The notes under the pieces: model-generated | The model's database searches: none | What the model saw: the letters and a program-made list of their open reading frames with translations, nothing else | Told to the model about the DNA's origin: nothing | Assembly: GCA_963848415.1 (NCBI GenBank) | Contig: CAWKDN010000001.1 | Location: forward strand, 3,162,001 to 3,226,000 | Reading direction: 5' to 3' | DNA: 64,000 nucleotides | Source: CAVQBC01 sp963848415 | GTDB lineage: Bacteria > Actinomycetota > Thermoleophilia > Solirubrobacterales > Solirubrobacteraceae | Made by a program: the position numbers and the translations under genes | Part shown: positions 1-7,879 of the stretch, piece after piece | Numbering within the stretch: the first letter of the stretch is position 1 | How the letters are laid out: each line of letters begins with the position of its first letter

Positions 1-452
1 CCCTGCAGCACGGCTTCACCGCGCGCCACTGGCACGCCGCGGTGTGCGGCCCCGGCCCCGGCACGCTCGGCTCGGCCACCGTGCTCGGCCACGGCGGGCT
101 GGTCGCGCTCGAGTCCGCCCATACCGCCGCCGCGCTCGGCTGCCGCGTCGTCGTCGCGCCGCGCTACTCGACCTCGGACCCGCGGCCGCGCCACCGCGGG
201 CTCTCCCACCACGCCCGGACGATGCTCGAGCTGGCGCTCGTCCCGTTCACGGTCGCGACCGCCGGCGAGCGGCCCGAGCCGGGGCTGACGCGGCACGAGT
301 GGCGGCGCGGCGAGGCCGACCTCGACGCCTACGCGGCCTCCGGACTGCCGGCCGTGACGATGGGGCGGACCCTCGCCGAGGACCCGGCGTTCTTCGCGGC
401 TGCCCTGGCCGCCGGCAGCGTGCTGGCCACGGCGGCGCGCGAGGTACCGTAG
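1..452 (+). CDS. DUF3866 family protein, C-terminal part (5' end outside window)
   Basis: The reading frame is open from base 3 to the TAG at 450-452, with no start that fits the family, so this is the 3' part of a gene. About 149 residues are visible. The Gly-rich stretch CGPGPGTLGSATVLGHGG and the later RHRGLSHHARTMLELAL segment match what I recall of DUF3866, an uncharacterised actinobacterial family usually next to a NUDIX gene. Such a gene follows here after 6 bp, so the two are probably co-transcribed. The biochemical function is unknown. The family call rests on recall of motifs and context, not on a search. Confidence 0.72.
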   Translation, partial: LQHGFTARHWHAAVCGPGPGTLGSATVLGHGGLVALESAHTAAALGCRVVVAPRYSTSDPRPRHRGLSHHARTMLELALVPFTVATAGERPEPGLTRHEWRRGEADLDAYAASGLPAVTMGRTLAEDPAFFAAALAAGSVLATAAREVP

Positions 453-458
453 GCGCCC

Positions 459-986
459 GTGGAGCCGCTCGAATCCCAGGTCGTCTACGAAGGGCCGGTC
501 TTCACCGTGCGCTCGGAGCGCTTCCGGCATCCGGGCGGCGACGTCGTCACGCGCGACAAGGTGGCCCATCCCGGCGCCGTGGGCGTCGTGGCCGTCGACG
601 CCGAGGACCGCGTCTGGCTCGTCCGCCAGCCGCGTGAGGCGATCCGCGACCCCGGCCTGCTCGAGCTGCCCGCCGGCAAGCTCGACGTCGAGGGGGAGAC
701 GCCGCTGCAGGCGGGCAGGCGCGAGCTCGCCGAGGAGATCGGCAAGGCGGCGGCCGAGTGGGAGCTGCTGGCGCGCTTCTACACCTCCGCGGGCTTCAGC
801 GACGAGGAGATCCACGTCTACCTCGCCACCGGCCTGACCGACATCACCGAGCGCCCGCCCGCCGACGACGTCGCCCGCATCGAGGTCGTCACCCGGCCGC
901 TCGCCGGCCTCGACGGCCTGATCGCCGAGATCCGCGACGCCAAGACGCTCGTCGGCCTGATGGCGCTGCGCGCGCGGCGCGGCTGA
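459..986 (+). CDS. NUDIX hydrolase, ADP-ribose pyrophosphatase-like
   Basis: A 175-residue protein with GTG start, 6 bp after the DUF3866 stop. It has a NUDIX box around residues 71-95: GKLDVEGE, seven residues, then RELAEEIG. The catalytic REL-x-EE metal-binding core is intact. One extra residue lies between the first Gly and the following Glu compared with the usual G-x5-E spacing. The PAGK motif before the box and the overall size resemble ADP-ribose pyrophosphatases, which cleave ADP-ribose to AMP and ribose 5-phosphate in the cytosol. The exact substrate cannot be read from sequence; other nucleoside diphosphate derivatives are possible. Confidence 0.88.
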   Translation: MEPLESQVVYEGPVFTVRSERFRHPGGDVVTRDKVAHPGAVGVVAVDAEDRVWLVRQPREAIRDPGLLELPAGKLDVEGETPLQAGRRELAEEIGKAAAEWELLARFYTSAGFSDEEIHVYLATGLTDITERPPADDVARIEVVTRPLAGLDGLIAEIRDAKTLVGLMALRARRG

Positions 987-1053
987 CAGCGGCGTTGCAC
1001 CCCGCCGGCCGGCGGCAGGCGCCGCCGGGCCCGCGCCGAATCAAGCCCCAGCA

Positions 1054-1986
1054 GTGGTCGTCGCGCCCGCCCATCCGCTCGAGCACCTGGTGCTCGACTT
1101 CCTCGCCTACCTCGAGTTCGAGCGCGGGCTCTCGCGCAACACGCTGGAGGCCTACCGGTCCGACCTGCTCCAGTACGGCGGCTGGCTGAAGCGCACGGGC
1201 CACGAGCCGCTCGCCGTCGGGCATCCGGAGCTCGCGGCGTTCGTGACCGAGCTGGCCACGGGGCTGGACGGCAAGCCGCCCGTCAAGCCCGCCACGTTGC
1301 AGCGCAAGGTCGCGTGCCTGCGCTCCTTCTACCGCCACCTGCGCCGCCAGGGCATCCTGCACGACGACCCGACCGTCCACCTGCGCGCCCCGCGCCAGGG
1401 CCGCAAGCTGCCGCAGGTGCTCTCGCGCGACGAGGTCGCCCACCTGCTCGAGCAGCCGGCGGGCACCGAGCCGTCCGCGCTGCGCGACCGGGCGCTGCTG
1501 GAGGTCATGTACGCGTGCGGGCTGCGTGCCTCGGAGGCGATCGGGCTCGAGGTCTCAGACCTCGACCTGGAGGCCGGCGTCCTGCGGGCGCGCGGCAAGG
1601 GCGCCAAGGAGCGCATCGTGCCCGTCGGCTCGGCCGCCGCCCGGGCGCTGTCGGCCTACCTCAGCCGCGGCCGGCCGCGGCTCGTCGGCGACCGCCTGGA
1701 GGGCCGGCTGTTCGTCAACCGGCGCGGTGGCGGGCTGACCCGGCAGGGGCTCTACAAGATCGTCCAGCGCCACGCGCGCAGCGCGGGCCTGGAGGGCAAG
1801 ATGAGCCCGCACACCCTGCGCCACACCTTCGCGACCCACCTGCTGGCCGGCGGCTGCGACCTGCGCTCGCTGCAGGAGATGCTCGGCCACGCCGACATCG
1901 CCACGACCCAGCTCTATACGCACCTGTCGGCCGAGCGCCTCAAGGACGTCTACTTCGACGCGCACCCGCGCGCGAAGGCGGGGTGA
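1054..1986 (+). CDS. xerD: Tyrosine recombinase XerD
   Basis: A 310-residue site-specific tyrosine recombinase with GTG start. The N-terminal SAM-like DNA-binding domain covers about residues 9-100 and the catalytic domain about 118-295. All catalytic residues are visible: R158 in GLRASE, K182 in GKGAKE, H253-x-x-R256 in HTLRH, H279 in LGHA and nucleophile Y288 in TQLYTH. With XerC it resolves chromosome dimers at dif during division. Length and motifs fit XerD better than integrases of mobile elements, and the housekeeping neighbours (NUDIX, deoB) support this. No phage or ICE genes are nearby. XerC cannot be fully excluded from sequence alone. Confidence 0.9.
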   Translation: MVVAPAHPLEHLVLDFLAYLEFERGLSRNTLEAYRSDLLQYGGWLKRTGHEPLAVGHPELAAFVTELATGLDGKPPVKPATLQRKVACLRSFYRHLRRQGILHDDPTVHLRAPRQGRKLPQVLSRDEVAHLLEQPAGTEPSALRDRALLEVMYACGLRASEAIGLEVSDLDLEAGVLRARGKGAKERIVPVGSAAARALSAYLSRGRPRLVGDRLEGRLFVNRRGGGLTRQGLYKIVQRHARSAGLEGKMSPHTLRHTFATHLLAGGCDLRSLQEMLGHADIATTQLYTHLSAERLKDVYFDAHPRAKAG

Positions 1987-1987
1987 C

Positions 1988-2088
1988 GCCGGCCGCCACG
2001 GGGCGGTGGGTGGGCCGGCGCGAGGTGCGGGCCGCGGCGGACACGAGTGGCCACCGCGGAACTCGGGTGGCCGGCCGCCACGGGGCGG
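1988..2088 (+). repeat. 19-bp perfect direct repeat between xerD and deoB
   Basis: The 19-mer beginning GCCGGCCGCCACG occurs at 1988-2006 and again at 2070-2088, 82 bp apart, in the 137-bp gap between the xerD stop and deoB. Related GGTGG/GTGGCC pieces lie between the copies. The gap holds no convincing ORF. Function is unknown; it may be a local duplication or a structured leader. Confidence 0.6.
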
Positions 2089-2123
2089 CGGCCCGGGTCA
2101 CCGGCTGATTGAATCGGCACGCC

Positions 2124-3278
2124 ATGGACCGGCGCGCCTTCGTGATCGTCCTCGACGCCTGCGGCGCGGGCGAGCTGCCCGACGCCGCCGACTACGGCGA
2201 CGCGGGCGCCGACACGCTCGGCCACGTCGCCGCGGCGGCCGGCGGGCTCGACGTGCCCGCCCTCGGGCGGCTGGGGCTCGGCTCGATCCTTCCGCTGGCG
2301 GGCGTCGCACCCGCCGCCGACCCGGTGCTCCACGGCCGCCTGCACCCGCTCGGGCCCGGCAAGGACACCATCACCGGGCACTGGGAGCTGATGGGCGTCG
2401 TCCCGCCCGAGCCGATGCGCACCTACCCGGACGGCTTCCCCGAGGAGATCATCGAGGCGATCAGCGTGGCGACCGGCCGCGGGGTGATCGTGAACCGTCC
2501 CTACAGCGGCACCGAGGTGATCGCCGACCACGGCGAGCGTCACCTCCAGAGCGGCGACCTGATCGTCTACACCTCCGCCGACTCCGTGCTGCAGATCGCC
2601 GCCCACGAGGACGTGCTGAGCCTCGAGGAGCTGCACGCGGCGAGCCGCGCGGCCCGCGAGATCATGCGCGGCGAGCACACCGTCGGCCGCGTGATCGCGC
2701 GGCCCTTCCGCGGCGCGCCCGGCGCGTTCGAGCGCACGACGGGCCGGCTCGACCTCGCGGTCCCGCCGCCCTCGCGCTCCTACCTGCAGGAGCTGCAGGC
2801 GGCGGGCGAGCCGGTCCACGCGGTCGGCAAGGTCGGGCAGGTGTTCGCGGGCGTCGGGATCGACGCCGAGCACCCGGGGGCCACCAACCCCGCCGCGATC
2901 GCCTCGGTTTCGGAGCTGATGGAGGAGCTCGACCGCGGCCTCGTGTTCGCCAACCTCGTCGAGACCGACCAGCGCTACGGCCACCGCAAGGACATCCCAG
3001 GCTTCGCCGCCGCGCTGCACGAGATCGACGCGGCCACCAGCGACTGGGTCGAGCGCGCAGACCCCGAGCGCGACCTGCTCGTGCTCACCGCCGACCACGG
3101 CGTCGACCCGACGACGCCGGGCACCGACCACACGCGCGAGCACGTGCCGCTGCTCGCCCGCTTCGCCGGCCACGGCGGCCGCCGCCACGACGGGCCGATG
3201 GCCGACGTCGGCGCCTCCGTGCTCGCCTGGCTGGCCGGTCGCGACGCGCCCGACCTGCCCGGCCGGTCGTTCCTCTAG
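2124..3278 (+). CDS. deoB: Phosphopentomutase DeoB
   Basis: A 384-residue enzyme of the alkaline-phosphatase superfamily that interconverts (deoxy)ribose 1-phosphate and 5-phosphate in nucleoside salvage. Family hallmarks are present: VLDACGAGELPDA near the N-terminus (metal ligand Asp), GKDTITGHWELMG around residue 80, ETDQRYGHRKD around 290 and TADHGVDPTTPGTDHTREH around 325. I chose the ATG at 2124 rather than an in-frame TTG at 2109, because the protein then starts MDRRAFVIVLDACG, right at the core strand. Length fits bacterial DeoB. mutM follows after 14 bp. Confidence 0.95.
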   Translation: MDRRAFVIVLDACGAGELPDAADYGDAGADTLGHVAAAAGGLDVPALGRLGLGSILPLAGVAPAADPVLHGRLHPLGPGKDTITGHWELMGVVPPEPMRTYPDGFPEEIIEAISVATGRGVIVNRPYSGTEVIADHGERHLQSGDLIVYTSADSVLQIAAHEDVLSLEELHAASRAAREIMRGEHTVGRVIARPFRGAPGAFERTTGRLDLAVPPPSRSYLQELQAAGEPVHAVGKVGQVFAGVGIDAEHPGATNPAAIASVSELMEELDRGLVFANLVETDQRYGHRKDIPGFAAALHEIDAATSDWVERADPERDLLVLTADHGVDPTTPGTDHTREHVPLLARFAGHGGRRHDGPMADVGASVLAWLAGRDAPDLPGRSFL

Positions 3279-3292
3279 CCTCGATCGGGCCG

Positions 3293-4201
3293 ATGCCCGA
3301 GCTGCCCGAGGTCGAGACGATCCGTCGCCACCTGGCCCCGCACGTCGAGGGCCGGACGCTGAGCGCGCTGACCGTGCTCGACGAGCGCTGGTGCCGGCCG
3401 CTGGCGCCGGCAGAGATGGCCGCCGCGGTCGACGGGCGCCGCGTCGAGCGCCTCGGCCGCCGCGGCAAGTACCTCGAGCTGGTGCTCGCCGACGAGGTCT
3501 TCCTGCTGATGCACCTGCGGATGACCGGCACGCTGCTGCTGCAGGACCCGGCCGCAGAGCCCCCGCCGCACACGCGCGTGCGCTTCGACCTCGACGGCGG
3601 CGCGGCCCCCGAGCTGCGCTTCGTCGATCCCCGGCGCTTCGGCACGGGCGAGCTCGCGCTCGGGGCCGACGCGCGCGAGCGCTTCTACGCCGCGCGCCTG
3701 GGCGTCGAGCCGCTGGACCCGGACTTCACCGGTGCGCACCTGCGCGCGCTGGCCCGCACCAGCCGCGCGCCGATCAAGGCGTTCCTGCTCGACCAGAAAC
3801 GCGTCGCGGGCGTCGGCAACATCTACGCCGACGAGGCGCTGCACCGGGCGGGCATCCATCCGCTGCGCCCCGCCGAGCAGCTCACCCGCAAGCAGGCCTA
3901 CGCGCTGCGCGACGCCGTCGTGGACGCGCTGGCGGCCGGCATCGCCGCCAAGGGCGCGACGATCGACGACTTCCGCGACCCCTACGGCGTGAGCGGGACC
4001 TTCCAGGACCAGTTCCTGGTCCACCTCCGCGAGGGCGAGCCGTGCCCGGTGTGCGGCCGGGCCATCCGCAAGCTGCGGGCCGCCGGCCGCGGCACCTACG
4101 TGTGCGAGCGCTGCCAGCCGCGGCCGCGGCCGCGTCGCGCCGAGGGTCAGGCGGCGAGCGGGACGAGCCGGCCCTCGCGGTCGGCGCGCGCCAGCTCCTG
4201 A
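3293..4201 (+). CDS. mutM: Formamidopyrimidine-DNA glycosylase MutM (Fpg)
   Basis: A 302-residue base-excision repair glycosylase/AP lyase that removes 8-oxoguanine and FaPy. The N-terminus MPELPEVETI supplies the catalytic Pro2 and Glu3 after Met removal, and K59 in RRGKYLE is the conserved lysine. The DNA-binding motif KRVAGVGNIYADEAL lies near residue 180. The C-terminal zinc finger has four Cys: CPVCG and CERCQ. About 30 extra residues rich in Arg, Ala and Ser follow the finger, and their codons overlap the 3' end of the convergent glutaredoxin gene by 55 bp. That tail is probably dispensable. Confidence 0.94.
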   Translation: MPELPEVETIRRHLAPHVEGRTLSALTVLDERWCRPLAPAEMAAAVDGRRVERLGRRGKYLELVLADEVFLLMHLRMTGTLLLQDPAAEPPPHTRVRFDLDGGAAPELRFVDPRRFGTGELALGADARERFYAARLGVEPLDPDFTGAHLRALARTSRAPIKAFLLDQKRVAGVGNIYADEALHRAGIHPLRPAEQLTRKQAYALRDAVVDALAAGIAAKGATIDDFRDPYGVSGTFQDQFLVHLREGEPCPVCGRAIRKLRAAGRGTYVCERCQPRPRPRRAEGQAASGTSRPSRSARASS

Positions 4202-4398
4202 TAGCCGCCGATGCTCTTCCCGTCGATGATGACCTGGGGGAACGTCATCATGCCGGTGCGGGCGACGAGCTCGGCTCGGCCGTCCGCGTCCTTGGAGATG
4301 TTGATCTCCTCGAACGGGACGTTGCGCTTGCTCAGCAGGGCCTTCGCGACGCGGCAGAAGGCACAGGGCTCGGTGGTGTAGACGGTGACTCGGCTCAT
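4147..4398 (-). CDS. Glutaredoxin family protein
   Basis: An 83-residue thioredoxin-fold protein. The redox motif PCAFC (Cys-x-x-Cys) lies at residues 11-15, TFPQV carries the cis-proline at about 54, and IGGYQEL follows near residue 65. This fits small glutaredoxins or mycoredoxin/NrdH-like proteins that reduce disulfides with glutathione or mycothiol. The ATG at 4396-4398 starts MSRVTVYTTEPC; a longer frame upstream runs into recO and is not needed. The gene converges on mutM with a 55-bp overlap and diverges from recO. Which thiol reduces it in this organism is not known. Confidence 0.88.
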   Translation of the reverse strand: MSRVTVYTTEPCAFCRVAKALLSKRNVPFEEINISKDADGRAELVARTGMMTFPQVIIDGKSIGGYQELARADREGRLVPLAA

Positions 4399-4442
4399 TA
4401 CTTCACAAAGAATAGTAATCCGGATCGGGATTTGAGCGGCGC
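4399..4442. promoter_or_regulatory. AT-rich divergent promoter region between glutaredoxin gene and recO
   Basis: This 44-bp gap is strikingly AT-rich for the window (TTCACAAAGAATAGTAATCC at its core). On the minus strand TACTAT (4417-4412) would serve as a -10 hexamer for the glutaredoxin gene. The plus-strand TAGTAAT could serve recO, whose GTG has no clear Shine-Dalgarno sequence. No good -35 hexamer is visible for either direction. Confidence 0.4.
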
Positions 4443-5159
4443 GTGCCAGGGCCGCTGAAGACCGAGGCGATCGTCCTGCGCTCGATCCGCTACGGCGAGG
4501 CCGACCGCGTCCTTCACCTCTATACCCCGTATCGCGGGCGGCTGGGCGCCATCGCGAAGGGCGTGCGGCGCTCACGCTCGCGCTTCGGCGGCCGCCTGGA
4601 GCCGTTCTTCCGCTCGAGCCTCGTGCTCTACGAGGGCCGCGGCGACCTGCTGACGGTCACGGCAGCCGAGACCGTCGCCGCCCACCCGCGGCTGCGCGAG
4701 GACGCCCGCTCGCTCGACAGCGCCGCGCGCGCCTGCGACGCGGTCGCCCGCCTGTTCGACACCGGGGATCCCCACCAGGGCGTCTACCACCTGCTCGCCA
4801 ACCACCTCGCCCTGCTGGACGCCGACCCTGCGCGGGCGACGCTCGCGGCGGCGCTCGCCTTCCGGCTCAAGCTGCTGGTGGCCGCCGGTTTCGCCCCCCA
4901 GCTGGCCGCGTGCGCCGGCTGCGGCGCGACCGAGCACATCGCGGGCTTCTCGGGCGCGGCCGGCGGCGTCGTCTGCACCGCGTGCGAGGCGGGCGCCTTC
5001 CGGCTCGACGAGGCCGCGCACGGCTTCCTGGTGCAGGCGCTCGGGCAGCCGCTGGCGCACACCCCCGCCGCGGACCCGCGCGCCCTGGCCCAGGCCGAGC
5101 GCGCCATCTCCGAGACGCTCGAGCACCACGCGGGGGTCCGCCTGCGCGCGGCGAGTTGA
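4443..5159 (+). CDS. recO: DNA repair protein RecO
   Basis: A 238-residue RecO, the RecFOR-pathway mediator that loads RecA on SSB-coated single-stranded DNA. The N-terminal OB-fold signature is clear (KTEAIVLRSIRYGEADRVL, then YRGRLGAIAKGVRR). A four-Cys zinc motif lies near residues 157-181 (CAGCG followed by CTACEAG), typical of actinobacterial and Deinococcus RecO. The start is GTG at 4443. The neighbours ppdK, dgt and dnaG form the common recO-ppdK-dgt-dnaG order. ppdK starts 31 bp downstream but seems to have its own promoter. Confidence 0.92.
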   Translation: MPGPLKTEAIVLRSIRYGEADRVLHLYTPYRGRLGAIAKGVRRSRSRFGGRLEPFFRSSLVLYEGRGDLLTVTAAETVAAHPRLREDARSLDSAARACDAVARLFDTGDPHQGVYHLLANHLALLDADPARATLAAALAFRLKLLVAAGFAPQLAACAGCGATEHIAGFSGAAGGVVCTACEAGAFRLDEAAHGFLVQALGQPLAHTPAADPRALAQAERAISETLEHHAGVRLRAAS

Positions 5160-5175
5160 GTCCCCGCGCGCCGGG

Positions 5176-5181
5176 TACGAT
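5176..5181 (+). promoter_or_regulatory. Candidate -10 element for ppdK, possibly leaderless
   Basis: TACGAT matches the TAnnnT pattern and ends 9 nt before the ATG at 5191, so transcription could begin at or next to the start codon. No Shine-Dalgarno sequence lies between them, which fits a leaderless mRNA. No convincing -35 is seen at normal spacing (TTGAGT at 5156 is only 14 nt away). Confidence 0.35.
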
Positions 5182-5190
5182 CGGCTCGCG

Positions 5191-7827
5191 ATGACCGATA
5201 CCGCGCAGGAGACACAGTGGGTCTATGACTTCGCCGAGGGCTCGCGAGAGATGCGCGAGCTGCTGGGCGGCAAGGGCGCGAATGTGGCGGAGATGACGCG
5301 GATCCTGGGGCCGGAGCGGGTGCCGGCGGGGTTCACGATCACGACCGAGGCGTGCGTGGCGTACATGAAGGCCGATCAGGAGGAGCCCGACGGTCTGGCG
5401 GAGGAGATCGCCGAGGCGCTCGGTCGCCTGGAGGAGCACGCGGGCAAGAAGCTGGGCGACAACGAGGATCCGTTGCTGGTGTCGGTGCGCAGCGGGGCGC
5501 GGGAGTCCATGCCGGGAATGCTCGACACCGTGCTCAACCTGGGATTGAACGACGAGTCGGTCGAGGGGCTGGCGCGCGCGACGGAGAACGAGCGCTTCGC
5601 GTGGGACTCCTACCGGCGGTTCGTGCAGATGTTCGGCAACGTCAGCCACGGCGTGCCGGGTGAGGACTTCGAGGCGGTCATCAAGGAGATCAAGTCCGAC
5701 CGCGGCGTCGAGGACGACGCGGACCTCGACGCCGAGGCGCTCAAGGAGCTGACGGGGCGCTTCAAGGAGCTCTATGAGTTCCCGCAGGACGCCCAGGAGC
5801 AGCTGCGTCAGGCGGTGCGGGCGGTGTTCGACTCCTGGACGGGGGAGCGGGCGGTGTCCTACCGGCGGCTGAACCGGATCCCGGACGAGTGGGGCACGGC
5901 GGTCAACGTGCAGCAGATGGTGTTCGGCAACAAGGGCGAGACGAGCGCGACGGGGGTGGCGTTCAGCCGCGACGAGGTCACGGGCGAGAAGGACCCCAGC
6001 GGCGACTTCCTCGTCGACGCGCAGGGCGAGGACGTGGTCTCCGGGGTGCGCAACACCCGCGACATCGCCGAGCTGGCGGAGGTGATGCCGGAGGCTCATG
6101 CGGAGCTGATGGAGATCCTGCGCACGCTGGAGGAGCACTACAAGGACATGCAGGACACCGAGTTCACCGTGGAGGAGGGCTCGTTGTTCATGCTCCAGAC
6201 GCGCAACGCCAAGCGCCCGGCCCAGGCGGCGGTGCGCTTCGCGGTCGACGCCGTCGAGGAGGGCCTGCTCTCCAAGGAGGAGGCGCTGGCCACGATCGAC
6301 GCGAGCAGCCTGGACGCGCTGCTGCATCCGAGCTTCGACCCGGCCGCGGACTACGAGGTGGTGGCCAAGGGCGTCAGCGCGTCGCCGGGCGCGGCGATCG
6401 GCGAGCTGGTGTTCACCGCCTCAGACGCGGTCAAGGCGGCCGAGGAGGGCCGCGACGTGATCCTCGCCCGGCCGTTCACCGAGGCCGACGACGTCGCCGG
6501 CTTCCACGCGGCGAAGGGGATCCTGACCAGCGAGGGCGGTAAGGCCTCGCACGCGGCGCTGGTCGCGCGCGGGATGGGCCGTCCGGCGGTGGTCGGCGCC
6601 AGCGCGGTCGTCATCGATCTCAAGCACCAGAAGCTCAAGGTCGGCGAGCACGAGCTCTCCGCGGGCGACCGGATCGCGATCGACGGCACCAAGGGCCAGG
6701 TCACCTTGGACGACGTGCCGCTGGTCGACGCGCAGGTCAACGAGTCCTTCGAGCAGATCCTCTTGTGGGCGGACGAGATCCGCCGGCTGGGGGTGCGCGC
6801 GAACGCCGACACGCCGGAGGACGCCACCAAGGCGCGTGAGCTGGGCGCCGAGGGGATCGGGCTGTGCCGGACCGAGCACATGTTCATGGCCGAGGATCGC
6901 CAGGGCAAGATGCGCGCGATGATCATGGCCGACACCGAGGAAGACCGCCGCGACGCGCTCTCAGAGCTGCTGCCGCTCCAGCAGGAGGACTTCGAGGGGC
7001 TCTTCAAGGCGATGCACGGCCAGACGGTCACGATCCGGCTGCTCGATCCGCCGTTGCACGAGTTCCTGACCAACCTGCCCGAGCTGCGCGCGGAGGTCGA
7101 GCGAGCGCGGATCGAGGTCTCCGACGACCTCGAGAAGCTCGAGAAGATGCTCGCGCGCGTCGAGGAGATCCACGAGGAGAACCCGATGCTCGGCACCCGC
7201 GGCTGCCGGCTGGGGATCCTGATGCCCGAGATCTACGAGATGCAGGTCGAGGCGATCATGCGCGCCGCCAAGGCGATGGACCCCGACGACCGCGCGACGG
7301 TGGAGATCATGATCCCGCTGATCGTCTACGAGCACGAGCTCGAGCTGCTGCGCGAGCTGGTGGTCCGGATCGGCTCCGAGCACGACCTCGAGGTGGGCGA
7401 GGACTACACGGTCGGGACGATGATCGAGCTGCCGCGCGCGTGCTTCGTGGCCGACAAGATCGCCCAGCACTCCGACTTCTTCTCCTTCGGCACCAACGAC
7501 CTCACCCAGACCGCGCTCGGGTTCTCCCGCGACGACGTGGAGTCCAAGTTCGTCCCGGTCTACATCGAGCGCAAGATCATCGACCGCTCGCCGTTCGAGA
7601 CGATCGACGATCCCGGCGTCGGCTGGCTCGTGCGGCTCGCCGCCTGGGTCGGCCGCGAGGCCAAGCCGTCGCTGAAGCTCGGCATCTGCGGCGAGCACGG
7701 CGGCGACCCCGACTCGATCGCCTTCTTCCACAAGTCCGGCCTGGACTACGTCTCCTGCTCGGCCTACCGCGTCCCCATCGCCCGCGTCGCCGCCGCCCAG
7801 GCGACCATCGCGACCCCCGATCCGTGA
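5191..7827 (+). CDS. ppdK: Pyruvate, phosphate dikinase
   Basis: An 878-residue enzyme of normal family length that interconverts pyruvate + ATP + Pi with PEP + AMP + PPi. Domains run N-terminal ATP-grasp (about 1-340), swivelling phospho-His domain (about 390-510) and C-terminal PEP/pyruvate barrel (about 530-875). The phospho-acceptor His lies in SHAALVARGMG near residue 454. The barrel shows GIGLCRTEHMF, MLGTRGCRLG, FSFGTNDLTQ and a late GICGEHGGD. The usual Thr two residues before the catalytic His is Ala here (GGKASHAAL), so the site used by the PPDK regulatory kinase is absent. No such regulator is in the window. Confidence 0.96.
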   Translation: MTDTAQETQWVYDFAEGSREMRELLGGKGANVAEMTRILGPERVPAGFTITTEACVAYMKADQEEPDGLAEEIAEALGRLEEHAGKKLGDNEDPLLVSVRSGARESMPGMLDTVLNLGLNDESVEGLARATENERFAWDSYRRFVQMFGNVSHGVPGEDFEAVIKEIKSDRGVEDDADLDAEALKELTGRFKELYEFPQDAQEQLRQAVRAVFDSWTGERAVSYRRLNRIPDEWGTAVNVQQMVFGNKGETSATGVAFSRDEVTGEKDPSGDFLVDAQGEDVVSGVRNTRDIAELAEVMPEAHAELMEILRTLEEHYKDMQDTEFTVEEGSLFMLQTRNAKRPAQAAVRFAVDAVEEGLLSKEEALATIDASSLDALLHPSFDPAADYEVVAKGVSASPGAAIGELVFTASDAVKAAEEGRDVILARPFTEADDVAGFHAAKGILTSEGGKASHAALVARGMGRPAVVGASAVVIDLKHQKLKVGEHELSAGDRIAIDGTKGQVTLDDVPLVDAQVNESFEQILLWADEIRRLGVRANADTPEDATKARELGAEGIGLCRTEHMFMAEDRQGKMRAMIMADTEEDRRDALSELLPLQQEDFEGLFKAMHGQTVTIRLLDPPLHEFLTNLPELRAEVERARIEVSDDLEKLEKMLARVEEIHEENPMLGTRGCRLGILMPEIYEMQVEAIMRAAKAMDPDDRATVEIMIPLIVYEHELELLRELVVRIGSEHDLEVGEDYTVGTMIELPRACFVADKIAQHSDFFSFGTNDLTQTALGFSRDDVESKFVPVYIERKIIDRSPFETIDDPGVGWLVRLAAWVGREAKPSLKLGICGEHGGDPDSIAFFHKSGLDYVSCSAYRVPIARVAAAQATIATPDP

Positions 7828-7844
7828 CGACTTCGTCACGGATC
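7819..7844 (+). terminator. Hairpin spanning the ppdK stop codon
   Basis: A perfect 12-bp inverted repeat (GATCCGTGACGA / TCGTCACGGATC) with only 2 unpaired bases. It contains the ppdK TGA at 7825-7827. No T-run follows, as is common for hairpin terminators in GC-rich actinobacteria. dgt starts 35 bp later. Confidence 0.65.
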
Positions 7845-7879
7845 GCCCCGGCGCGCGGGCGGGCTGTGACAATCAAGGG

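Noticed and set aside
1002..1015. CCGCCGGCCGGCGG palindrome between NUDIX and xerD
   Set aside because: Such GC-only palindromes are expected by chance at this base composition, and nothing else marks it as functional.
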